DNA of 64,000 nucleotides from Bifidobacterium santillanense. Its GTDB lineage: Bacteria > Actinomycetota > Actinomycetes > Actinomycetales > Bifidobacteriaceae. The stretch spans positions 372,001-436,000 of the forward strand of contig NZ_JAFEJS010000001.1 of the NCBI RefSeq assembly GCF_018555385.1. Direction: 5' to 3'. The position numbers and the translations under genes are program-made. Positions 34,327-42,024 of the stretch are shown here, piece by piece (positions within the stretch are counted from its first letter, which is position 1; each line of letters starts with the position of its first letter). Below the pieces are notes generated by a model, which saw only the letters and a program-made list of their open reading frames with translations, was not told the DNA's origin and did no database searches.

Positions 34327-35892
34327 TCACTCGGTGGTCTGCGGCCAGCACTTCTCGTAGGCGATGCCGGTGAGCTGCTCGACGACCTTCTTCGTGTCCG
34401 GGTCGACGTCCTTCTTCAGGCCGCCGTTCTTGAGACGGTCGATCTCCTTGAGCAGGACGGCGTCGGTCTTCTTGTCGAGCTTCATCGTGAAGGAGATGAT
34501 CCAGGCGACGGCGAGACCGGCGATGATCCACCACACCAGCACGGTGCCGATGGCGTTGACGGCCTGGTCGGGCTGGGGCTTGCCCGCCTTGAAGGCGTCC
34601 TCGACGAAGCCGTTGGCGCCGAGGAACCAGCCCCAGGCCATCGCGGACAGGCCGGCGGTGATCTTGCGGGCGAACTGCTGGAAGCCGATGTAGAGGCCGC
34701 CGCGGTTCTCGCCGGCCATGATCATGTCGACGTCCGGGATGAACGGGAACACGTTCCACGGGATGAACCAGGTCATGGCGCGGAAGATCAGCCACCAGAC
34801 CATGACCACGTAGAGCGCGGCGTTCCAGGCGGCGGTGTCGTTCTGGGCGGCGGTCTGCCACAGTCCCCACAGGCCGAGCAGGCCGAGGATGGCGCCGGCG
34901 AAGTTCAGGGAGAACATCCTGCGCGGACCGAGCTTGGCGAAGATCCAGCCGAAGACCGGCTTGAGCGGCTCGCCGATCAGCGCCATGCCGAGCAGGGCGG
35001 AGCCGAAGGCGACCGGCTTGTTGAGGTTGTAGAGCACGAAGAACAGCCACACCTGGCCGAAGATGTCCAGGAAGGACTGGCCGAGCAGGTAGATGAGGAT
35101 GTGCTTGCGGAAGGTCTTGTTGCGCAGGGTGGAGAAGTAGCCGACGAAGATGTCGGCGACGCCCCTGAGCCACTTGCCGAAGTCGAACGGCTGCTTGGCC
35201 TCGGCCTCGATGGCGGCCTCGTCGAATCCGGCCTCCTCGGGGGTCAGCTCCCAGGTGGACTTGTAGGCGATGAACACGAACACGGCGAACAGCACGATGA
35301 AGAAGCCCATCGAGATGGTGTAGGAGGAGCTCTGCTTGTCGCCGAGCGCCTTGAGGAAGGCGGCCATGCCCAGCGGGATCACGGCGGTGGAGATGCCGGA
35401 GAACAGCATGCGCGTGGTGGACAGCATCGTGCGGCCGTTGAAGTCGGTGGTCATCTCGTTCGGGAGCACCGAGTACGGGGTCATGATGAGCTGGTTGGCG
35501 ATGATCCACAGCGCGTACATCACGAAGTACGCCCAGAACGGCAGTCCCGGCACGAACATGAGGATCGTGACCAGCAGCAGCGGCACGCCGAGAAGGATCA
35601 GCAGACGGCGACGGCCGAACCTGCGGCCGATCCTGTACTTGTACAGGTTGTCGGACAGGGTGCCGAACACCAGCGCGGAGAAGGCGGCGAGCATCGTCGC
35701 GATGCCGACGATGGATCCGGCCTGCGCGACCTTGAGGCCGGCGAACGTGGTCCAGAAGAGGGTGAGGTAGGTGGCGATCTGGCCGAAGCCGCCGCCGTAG
35801 AAGTCGCCGAACGCGTACCCGATCGCGTTGATGAGCTTGATCTTGCGTCCCTGAGGCGCACTAGCCTTGGGGGTGGTTGTCTGCTGTGTCAT
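34327..35892 (-). CDS. GPH-family glycoside:cation symporter (cassette 1)
   Basis: A 521-residue MFS_2/GPH transporter with twelve helices. Family features are AFGDFYGGGFGQIATYLTLFWTTF, the loop SDNLYKYRIGRRFGRRRLLILLG in pieces, and the central PFIPDVDMIMAGENRGGLYIG. It imports a glycoside or short oligosaccharide with a cation. The conserved C-terminal tail LTGIAYEKCWP is shared with the second symporter at 42025, showing they are paralogs. GAAAGGA precedes the ATG at 35892. It lies downstream of the GH115 gene, separated by a 174-base leader rich in stem-loops, and is probably co-transcribed with it. Confidence 0.9.
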   Translation of the reverse strand: MTQQTTTPKASAPQGRKIKLINAIGYAFGDFYGGGFGQIATYLTLFWTTFAGLKVAQAGSIVGIATMLAAFSALVFGTLSDNLYKYRIGRRFGRRRLLILLGVPLLLVTILMFVPGLPFWAYFVMYALWIIANQLIMTPYSVLPNEMTTDFNGRTMLSTTRMLFSGISTAVIPLGMAAFLKALGDKQSSSYTISMGFFIVLFAVFVFIAYKSTWELTPEEAGFDEAAIEAEAKQPFDFGKWLRGVADIFVGYFSTLRNKTFRKHILIYLLGQSFLDIFGQVWLFFVLYNLNKPVAFGSALLGMALIGEPLKPVFGWIFAKLGPRRMFSLNFAGAILGLLGLWGLWQTAAQNDTAAWNAALYVVMVWWLIFRAMTWFIPWNVFPFIPDVDMIMAGENRGGLYIGFQQFARKITAGLSAMAWGWFLGANGFVEDAFKAGKPQPDQAVNAIGTVLVWWIIAGLAVAWIISFTMKLDKKTDAVLLKEIDRLKNGGLKKDVDPDTKKVVEQLTGIAYEKCWPQTTE

Positions 35893-35911
35893 TGCAGCAT
35901 CCTTTCCGTTA

Positions 35912-36057
35912 CCGCACGTGGGAGGCACCCCACGTGCGGGTTCTCCACCGTTCCTCGGGAGGCACCCCGCGGAACGGTTTTTCTTTTCCTTGACGACGAC
36001 GGAAGGCACTCCGTCATCGCGCATGTCCTTTCCCGGCCCTCCCGGCGGGAGCGCCGG
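35912..36057 (-). other. Stem-loop array with a repeated AGGCAC hexaloop
   Basis: Three perfect or near-perfect stem-loops follow one another between the GH115 and symporter genes, each with loop AGGCAC (GTGCCT in the minus-strand RNA). They are 35912-35922/35929-35939 (11-bp stem), 35947-35959/35966-35978 (8+4 bp with one mismatch) and 35998-36003/36010-36015 (6 bp, extendable). The stems have unrelated sequences while the loop is constant. A further stem CCGGCG/CGCCGG lies at 36042-36057. This pattern suggests selection on RNA structure, for example a protein- or RNA-binding element, a processing site, or control of the symporter relative to the enzyme. Confidence 0.7.
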
Positions 36058-36066
36058 AGGGGAAGG

Positions 36067-38082
36067 TCACTTGGCCCACTTGGCCTTCATGGCCTCGAAG
36101 ATCTCCTGATCGGTGGGGTGGTTCTCCATGTTCATGATGACGTACACGTCACGCTCCCACTCGGGGTAGGTGAAGTCGCGCAGCCACTGGAAGTAGTGGG
36201 GGCCGTCACCCACGCAGCGCAGGTAGCCCATGAGCTGCCTGGCGACCCAGGCGGACTGCTTGACGTCGGTCAGGCAGTCGTTGCGCCAGAAGTTCGCCCA
36301 CACGCCGTGCTCGCGGTCGCGCATCGCGCGGTCGCCGGCGGTGAACTCGTCCGCCGCCAGACCCGCGGAGTAGAACGCGTGCTTCCAGTCCTCGTCGTAG
36401 CCGGCGAGCAGGGCGTCGCACACGTGCACGGACGCGGCCACCGAGTGCTCGTAGATGCCGGCCTCGACGCCGATCGAGTCGCGGATGAGCTCGGCCGCGT
36501 CGTCCTGGCCGCGCAGTTCGGCGGCGATGGCGGCGAGCTCGACGTGGTCGGACAGTTCGCGGTAGCGTTCGACGGCCGGGACGATCAGGCCGCGGTAGAA
36601 CTCGATCTGCTCCCTGAGCGTGGCGGCGTCGTGCATCCAGCGCAGGTCCTGTGCGGGGGCCTGACGGTCCCGCAGCCACTGGGTGATGAGCATGCGCGGC
36701 ACATGGTTGAAGTACTGCTCGCCGGCGTGGTCGTCCCAGTTGGGACCGTACTGCACGGCGGCCTTCCAGTACTCCTCGTACAGGCCGAAGACCGCGTCGA
36801 CGTTGTCGGCGCCGTAGTAGTCGGCGATGTAGTCCCTGGCGACCTTCTCGAAGTCGATCCTCCCCTCGCGCCAGATGGCGGCGATGAAGTTGAGGAAGTA
36901 CACGTGGGGCTTGATGTTGGAGGCGTTGATGATCCACACGTCGTCGCCGCCGTGCTCGATCACCTGCTCGAGCTCCCCGGCCACGAGGCGCGGGTCGTTG
37001 CAGATGTCGGTGGTGTGGTTGGCGGCCTGCAGGTCGTAGAAGCTCGCGTGGTAGTAGATGCCGTTGTCGCCGTCGTTCGTCGGCATGGCGGGCACGCGCG
37101 GGTTGTTGTTCTCCTGACGGCGGGAGACCATGCGGCCGAAGCCGTTGTCGGCCCAGATCTTGGCGACCTGCTTCGGGTAGGTCAGCACGCCCGCGCGGTA
37201 GAGCTCCATGGCCTCGCCGTACAGGTAGATTACGCACTGGGCGCCCGGATCGGACTCCTGCACGAGGTCGTACTGGCGCTGGATGATCTCGGAGAGCAGC
37301 TTGCCTCGCGCCTCGTCGGTCGCGTAGCGCGGGTCGGCGTTCCAGAACGGCTGGTCACCCTGACCGCGGAAGCCGAGGGTCCAGACGGTGCGCTTGCCCT
37401 TCTGCGCCTCGATGGCCTCGCGCCACAGGGCCTCGAAGCGGGGCTCCTCCTCCGGCCACTTCGGCTGCACGCCCGGATAGGCGGCGGCGAACATGCGGGC
37501 GCCGAGCGGGCAGGCGTGGTGCTGGTTGATGTAGAAGCCCATGTCCTGCGCAAGCCTCAGGTGCGGCTCGCCGCGCTGTCCGGAGCCCGGGATGACCATG
37601 TTGCCGCCGAGGCGGTAGACGGTCTCGAAGGCGAGGCGCCACGGCTTGTCCCTGTCGTTGTCGACCTGCCAGTCCTCGAGCAGCACCTCGTCGTTGACGA
37701 AGAAGCCCTTGTACTTGACGGCGGTCGGCTTCGAGACGAGCGTGAAGTCGTCAGCGACCTCGATGGACGGGACGGGCTCGAACCGCTGGTCGTTCCAGAA
37801 CCAGAAGTCCTTGACGCCGAGCAGTTCTCGGCTCACGGCGTACAGGCCGTAGATGAAGCCGAAGTCGTCGCCGGCGTGGATCTCGAGGTTGCCGTCGGCG
37901 ACGCGCACCTCGTACGTCTCCGGGTTGTGCGGCCCCTCGACCAGCACGATGTCGGCGCCGGCCTTGTCGGACGGGGACACGGTCTTCCCAAGGTCGCGCT
38001 CGATGTCCTCGACCGCGAACGCGACCGCCTTCGACGGCGTCGCGCCGGTCACCCTCGTCGCGGATGTGATGAATACGGACAT
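36067..38082 (-). CDS. GH115 alpha-glucuronidase
   Basis: A 671-residue protein with the GH115 pattern: an N-terminal alpha/beta domain (AFAVEDIERDLGKTV, FGFIYGLYAVSRELLGVKDFWFW), then the family hallmark KYKGFFVNDEVLLEDW, GGNMVIPGSGQRGE, GYINQHHACPL-like FYINQHHACPLGA and YYHASFYDL. GH115 enzymes remove (4-O-methyl)-glucuronic acid from glucuronoxylan or arabinogalactan side chains. No signal peptide is present, so it works on imported oligosaccharides. It is shorter than typical GH115 proteins, probably lacking C-terminal accessory domains. GGAGG precedes the ATG. It is divergent from the LacI-SBP gene at 38256. Confidence 0.85.
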   Translation of the reverse strand: MSVFITSATRVTGATPSKAVAFAVEDIERDLGKTVSPSDKAGADIVLVEGPHNPETYEVRVADGNLEIHAGDDFGFIYGLYAVSRELLGVKDFWFWNDQRFEPVPSIEVADDFTLVSKPTAVKYKGFFVNDEVLLEDWQVDNDRDKPWRLAFETVYRLGGNMVIPGSGQRGEPHLRLAQDMGFYINQHHACPLGARMFAAAYPGVQPKWPEEEPRFEALWREAIEAQKGKRTVWTLGFRGQGDQPFWNADPRYATDEARGKLLSEIIQRQYDLVQESDPGAQCVIYLYGEAMELYRAGVLTYPKQVAKIWADNGFGRMVSRRQENNNPRVPAMPTNDGDNGIYYHASFYDLQAANHTTDICNDPRLVAGELEQVIEHGGDDVWIINASNIKPHVYFLNFIAAIWREGRIDFEKVARDYIADYYGADNVDAVFGLYEEYWKAAVQYGPNWDDHAGEQYFNHVPRMLITQWLRDRQAPAQDLRWMHDAATLREQIEFYRGLIVPAVERYRELSDHVELAAIAAELRGQDDAAELIRDSIGVEAGIYEHSVAASVHVCDALLAGYDEDWKHAFYSAGLAADEFTAGDRAMRDREHGVWANFWRNDCLTDVKQSAWVARQLMGYLRCVGDGPHYFQWLRDFTYPEWERDVYVIMNMENHPTDQEIFEAMKAKWAK

Positions 38083-38185
38083 GGTTCCTCCAGGTGAACT
38101 TGTCGCTGTACTTGTTCATGTGGCCCGGGCCTCGACGCCCCGGAACCGTTTACAGGATTAATGTTCGCGCGCACGCACCACCACA

Positions 38186-38220
38186 TTGCGATTGTTGCCA
38201 AAGGTTGCCATAATGTTGCC
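38186..38220 (+). promoter_or_regulatory. Promoter overlapped by phased TTGCC repeats
   Basis: TTGCC occurs at 38195, 38205 and 38216 (steps 10 and 11), with a degenerate TTGCG at 38186. A promoter TTGCGA (38186-38191)/CATAAT (38209-38214), spacer 17, is interleaved with the repeats and points to the LacI-SBP gene. The array also lies 113-138 bases upstream of the divergent GH115 gene, where it reads GGCAA on the coding strand. Binding would therefore control both directions. Confidence 0.65.
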
Positions 38221-38255
38221 GGAACCGTCGTCGACGCCGATCGGAGGCACCGGGC

Positions 38256-40505
38256 ATGAGAGGCAAGACCACCATCTACGACATCGCGCGCGAGGCGGGC
38301 GTGAGCCCCTCGACCGTCTCGCGGGCCCTGTCCCAGCCGGGGCGCATCTCGGCGAAGACGGAGTTCCGCATCCGACGCATCGCCGAGCAGCTCGGCTATC
38401 TGACACCCGATGCCGACGGCTCGGGCGAAGGGATGCCCGCCACCGGCATGCTCGCCGCCATCGTGCCCACCCTGACCAACTCCCTGTACGCGGCCACGGT
38501 CAACGCGATGCAGCGCCGGCTGGAATCCAAGGGGTACGGCCTGATCACCCTGGACACGGACCAGAAGCCCGCGGTCGAACGCAAGGCCATGTCATACGTA
38601 ATGCGCAACGTGGACGGCGTGGCGCTGCTCTCCTCGAGACTCAGCGAACCGGACATCCGGCGCATCATGCTGGTCAAGCCGGTCATCCTGCTCAACCGGT
38701 CCGTGCCGGGTCTGGCGAGCGTCACGGTCGACGCCGCACGCGCCATCGACGACGCGACGCGACGGCTCAAGGAGACGGGGCACTCGTCCATCACCTATCT
38801 GGCCGGCCCCGCAAGCTCGTGGTCGAATGAGTACCGGCGCCGTTACATCCGCGCCGCCGCGTTCCGCTACGACATGACCTACCGCGTGGTGCGCGAGTGC
38901 GATCCGAGCATCGCCGGCGGCGCCAAGGCGGTCGACCAGTACCTCATCCGCCCCACCGACGCGGTGTTCGCGTTCAACGACAACCTCGCGGCCGGATTCA
39001 TCACGGCGGCGAGGCGCAACGGCCTGCGCGTACCGGAGGATGTGTCGGTGATCGGCTTCGACAACACGGAAATGTCGTCGCTGCTCTCCCCCACGCTCGC
39101 CACCATCGACATGAAGGGCGAGGACATGGCCGTCGCCGCGGCCGACGCACTGGTGAACGCGGTGCGCAACCCGGTCGGCGTCCGTCCCGAACCGATCTCC
39201 CTCGAGGCGGCGTTCGTGCCGCGCGACTCGGTGAACCCCCACAAGCGTTCGACGATGAAGCTGGGACCGTATGCGGAGATCAGGCGCTCGAGCGACACCA
39301 TCGTCGTCACGGTGCTGTCCAATGCCTTCAACGAGACGATGCCGCGCATCAACGAGTTCATGCGCACGCATCCGCACATCGTCATCGACCCCATCGAGGG
39401 GCGCACGCAGGACAACACGCTGTCCCTGTACTGGGAGCGCGTCATCAACCACCGTTCGGTGCCCGACGTCATCAACGTCGAGCGCACCGCCCTCCCCCAG
39501 CTGGCCGCCTCCGGCGCCCTGCAGGATCTCACCGACGAGCGGCTCGAACGCGATCTGGGGCCGCGCGTAGACAGAGCTGCATGGCGTTCGGCGCACTACG
39601 CGGGAAAACTGTACGGCATCCCCGGCGACCAGTCGCAGACCGTGATGTTCTACCGCACGGATCTGCTGGAACGCTACCGGCTCCGGATGCCGCGCACGTG
39701 GGACGAGTTCTACGAGGAGGGCGTGGCGCTGCACTCGCGCAACCCCCAGCGGTTCATGGGCGCGCTCGACACCAACGACGTGCAGCACTACCTGTCGTTC
39801 TTCCGCGCGGCCGGAGTCCGGCCATGGACGGTCGAGAATGATTCGACGATCGCGTTCCACATGACCGACGAGATGGTCGTCTCGGTGGCCCGCTTCCTCC
39901 AGCAGTGCGTCGACGACTCGGTGCTCAAGGCCGAGCCGTTGTGGGACAACCGCTACATGACCCCGCCGGATTCCGGCTCGTACCTGACCATCACCTACGC
40001 CAACTGGCTGGGCAAGATCCTCGCCACCTCCTATCCGGCGGACAGGGGCCTGTGGAAGGTGGCGTTGCCGCCGGCGTTCGCCGATCCCTCGACGGTGCAG
40101 ACGGCGGAGATCGGCGGCTCGACGATGGCGATCAGCGCGGGACTTCCCGAGATCCGCCGACGCGCGGCGCTGACGTTCATCACCTGGTTCCAGCTCGACC
40201 CGGCGTCGGTGGAGCTGCGCGCGCCGGGCGGCGTGTCCGCGGCGGCCGGCTACGTGGAGGACCTGACGCGCCGCGGCACGACCGACCCGTACTTCGAGCA
40301 GCCGATCTACGACGTGTACGCGAAGTCCGCGACCCGAGTGAACCGCGATTGGGACAATCTGCCGTTCTACAGCCAACTCGACGCCGAGTTCACGCGCCTG
40401 ATCGCTCCGGCGCTGCGCCCCGGCGGCGACAGCGCCGCCCTCCTGCCCGAGTGGGAGCGGCGCCTGAAGCTCTACGCCGTCTCCCAGGGCTTCACCGTGA
40501 AGTGA
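38256..40505 (+). CDS. LacI-type regulator fused to an ABC-type solute-binding domain (cassette 1)
   Basis: A 749-residue protein. Residues 4-48 are a LacI HTH and hinge (TTIYDIAREAGVSPSTVSRAL). Residues about 62-328 form the periplasmic-binding-protein-like core of LacI regulators (LITLDTDQKP, TYLAGPASSWSNEYRR, VSVIGFDNTEMSSLLSP). From about 345 to the end is a family 1 extracellular solute-binding domain (RINEFMRTHPHIVIDP, YAGKLYGIPGDQ, MPRTWDEFYEEG, AEIGGSTMAISAG). There is no signal peptide or membrane helix, so both ligand domains are cytosolic. It probably senses imported oligosaccharides and controls the GH115/symporter genes. A paralog with the same architecture lies at 43784. GGAGG precedes the ATG. 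Confidence 0.9.
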   Translation: MRGKTTIYDIAREAGVSPSTVSRALSQPGRISAKTEFRIRRIAEQLGYLTPDADGSGEGMPATGMLAAIVPTLTNSLYAATVNAMQRRLESKGYGLITLDTDQKPAVERKAMSYVMRNVDGVALLSSRLSEPDIRRIMLVKPVILLNRSVPGLASVTVDAARAIDDATRRLKETGHSSITYLAGPASSWSNEYRRRYIRAAAFRYDMTYRVVRECDPSIAGGAKAVDQYLIRPTDAVFAFNDNLAAGFITAARRNGLRVPEDVSVIGFDNTEMSSLLSPTLATIDMKGEDMAVAAADALVNAVRNPVGVRPEPISLEAAFVPRDSVNPHKRSTMKLGPYAEIRRSSDTIVVTVLSNAFNETMPRINEFMRTHPHIVIDPIEGRTQDNTLSLYWERVINHRSVPDVINVERTALPQLAASGALQDLTDERLERDLGPRVDRAAWRSAHYAGKLYGIPGDQSQTVMFYRTDLLERYRLRMPRTWDEFYEEGVALHSRNPQRFMGALDTNDVQHYLSFFRAAGVRPWTVENDSTIAFHMTDEMVVSVARFLQQCVDDSVLKAEPLWDNRYMTPPDSGSYLTITYANWLGKILATSYPADRGLWKVALPPAFADPSTVQTAEIGGSTMAISAGLPEIRRRAALTFITWFQLDPASVELRAPGGVSAAAGYVEDLTRRGTTDPYFEQPIYDVYAKSATRVNRDWDNLPFYSQLDAEFTRLIAPALRPGGDSAALLPEWERRLKLYAVSQGFTVK

Positions 40506-40528
40506 GCGCGGGGCACGCGGCGACACGC

Positions 40529-41812
40529 TCACGCGCTGACCGACACACCGCTGACGTCGACGTACGTGTCGGAGCAGCCGTTGCGCTTGCCGCTCTTGTA
40601 GAACCATTCGGTCGGGTCGTCCAGGGCGGTGACGCGCAGCCTGTACGACCCGCGGTCGAGCCGGGGACTGACGAAACGCAGCTCATGGTGCAGCCTCGTC
40701 GGCCCATAGAACGTCACCAATTGCGAGATCACCGTGTCTCCGTCGCCGTCGACGATCTCGACCCGGCCATAGGCGTTGTCCGGCGATACGTCGGAGTACA
40801 GCGCCACTCCCGTACCCGTGAACGGCAGTTCGACGCCGGCCCCCTTCACCTTGGAACGGAACGAGAAGGACTCGTCCACCCCGGCCGGCTCCCGCCTGGC
40901 ACCGGTGAACGGGTCCCACGAATCCCAGAACTCGTCGGGAAGCCGCAAGGCGCCGTCATCCGTCACCCGCAGCGGCAGCCATACCTGGGTGGCGCAGGAT
41001 ACCTGATGCGGGAATGACCAGCGGTCGCCCATGTAGATCGGCGTGACGCGTCCGTCCGGAGTGCGCAGCATGAGGATGAACGAGCACTGCGAATCGTAGG
41101 TGCGGCTGCCCTCCGGGGCGAACAGCCCCCGGTGCGTCCACGGCCCCGCCGGGGACGGCGCGCTCAGGTAGTAGTTGTCGTTCGACCCCCATGAGGTCTT
41201 GTTCGAGAACATGATGTAGTAGGTGTCGCCCCATCGGAACATGGCGGGCGACTCCCCTCCCTCGGCGATGTTCTCGGCCACCAGCTCCTCGGCGCTCATG
41301 TAGTCGTCCGCGAGGCGATAGATGTTGCCCTCGTGCGTGAGCAGGTATCCGGTGCCGTCCTCGTCCTGGAACGAGCCGATGTCCCACATGCGGATCGGTT
41401 CGCCGTGGTATTCGAGCGGCCCGATGAACTCGTACGGACCCGCCGGAGCGTCGCTCACCGCCACCGCCGTGTACGGGTCCGTATAGGTGAGGTCATCGGA
41501 ATGCATGAGCATCACGTACTTGCCGGTCTTCGGGCTTCTCATGACCTTCGGGCGTTCCCCGATGCGCTTCGATCCCATCGGTCCCCCGTCCTCGGGGGCG
41601 AGGGCGAGCCCGTCGAAACGCCAATGGGCCAGATCGTCCGACTCGTAGCAGGAGAATCCCGCGAACCGGTTCTCGTCGTCGGTCTTGTACTCGCCGAACA
41701 GATAGAACCGCCCGTCCTCCTCGAGGACGCACACGCCGTGCGCGTTGACCACGTTCCCTTCATCGTCATGCCACGGCACGCCGTTGCAGACCACACGCTG
41801 TTCCTCCACCAT
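40529..41812 (-). CDS. GH43-family glycosidase (subfamily-24-like, exo-galactanase type)
   Basis: A 427-residue protein. The N-terminal 290 residues have the five-bladed propeller pattern of GH43 with VNAHGVCVLEEDGRFYLFGEY, which is typical of subfamily 24 exo-beta-1,3-galactanases. GGESPAMFRWGDTYYIMFSN provides the probable general acid Glu. The remaining 130 residues are a beta-sandwich that may be a carbohydrate-binding module. No signal peptide is seen, so it acts in the cytosol. GAAAGG precedes the ATG at 41812. It is convergent with the first LacI-SBP gene, 23 bases away, and lies downstream of the second symporter gene behind a terminator. Confidence 0.8.
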   Translation of the reverse strand: MVEEQRVVCNGVPWHDDEGNVVNAHGVCVLEEDGRFYLFGEYKTDDENRFAGFSCYESDDLAHWRFDGLALAPEDGGPMGSKRIGERPKVMRSPKTGKYVMLMHSDDLTYTDPYTAVAVSDAPAGPYEFIGPLEYHGEPIRMWDIGSFQDEDGTGYLLTHEGNIYRLADDYMSAEELVAENIAEGGESPAMFRWGDTYYIMFSNKTSWGSNDNYYLSAPSPAGPWTHRGLFAPEGSRTYDSQCSFILMLRTPDGRVTPIYMGDRWSFPHQVSCATQVWLPLRVTDDGALRLPDEFWDSWDPFTGARREPAGVDESFSFRSKVKGAGVELPFTGTGVALYSDVSPDNAYGRVEIVDGDGDTVISQLVTFYGPTRLHHELRFVSPRLDRGSYRLRVTALDDPTEWFYKSGKRNGCSDTYVDVSGVSVSA

Positions 41813-41868
41813 CGGATTTCTCACCTTTCCGTCTCCCCTCCGGGAAACCATTCGTATGCACGGATGAC

Positions 41869-41906
41869 AAAAGGGCGCCGTATCCTCTGCAACGGACACG
41901 GCGCCC
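41869..41906 (-). terminator. Intrinsic terminator after the second symporter gene
   Basis: GGGCGCCGT (41873-41881) pairs perfectly with ACGGCGCCC (41898-41906), with further GGA/TCC pairing inside. On the minus strand TTTTGT follows. It sits between the symporter gene and the GH43 gene, so GH43 expression depends on read-through or its own promoter. Confidence 0.85.
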
Positions 41907-41916
41907 ACATGTACTC

Positions 41917-41946
41917 GATTCGGCGGAGGTGCCTCACCGCCGAATC
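41917..41946. other. Fourth stem-loop of the AGGCAC/GTGCCT type
   Basis: GATTCGGCGG (41917-41926) pairs with CCGCCGAATC (41937-41946). Inside are one A-A mismatch, one G-C pair and the hexaloop GTGCCT (41929-41934), which is AGGCAC on the minus strand. The architecture (long stem, one mismatch, same hexaloop) copies the middle element at 35947-35978, but in the opposite orientation relative to the symporter gene. It lies about 80 bases after the second symporter gene. Confidence 0.55.
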
Positions 41947-42024
41947 TCATACGGGGCGGGATTCATCGGCCGGCGGCAACCACGGAGCCGACCGCGCATC
42001 CCACGTCTATTCGTTCGCGCCGAC

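Noticed and set aside
35101-38097. 998-codon open frame on the + strand
   Set aside because: Runs antisense through the symporter and GH115 genes; its translation is low-complexity Val/Gly/Asp-rich and no start signal is present.
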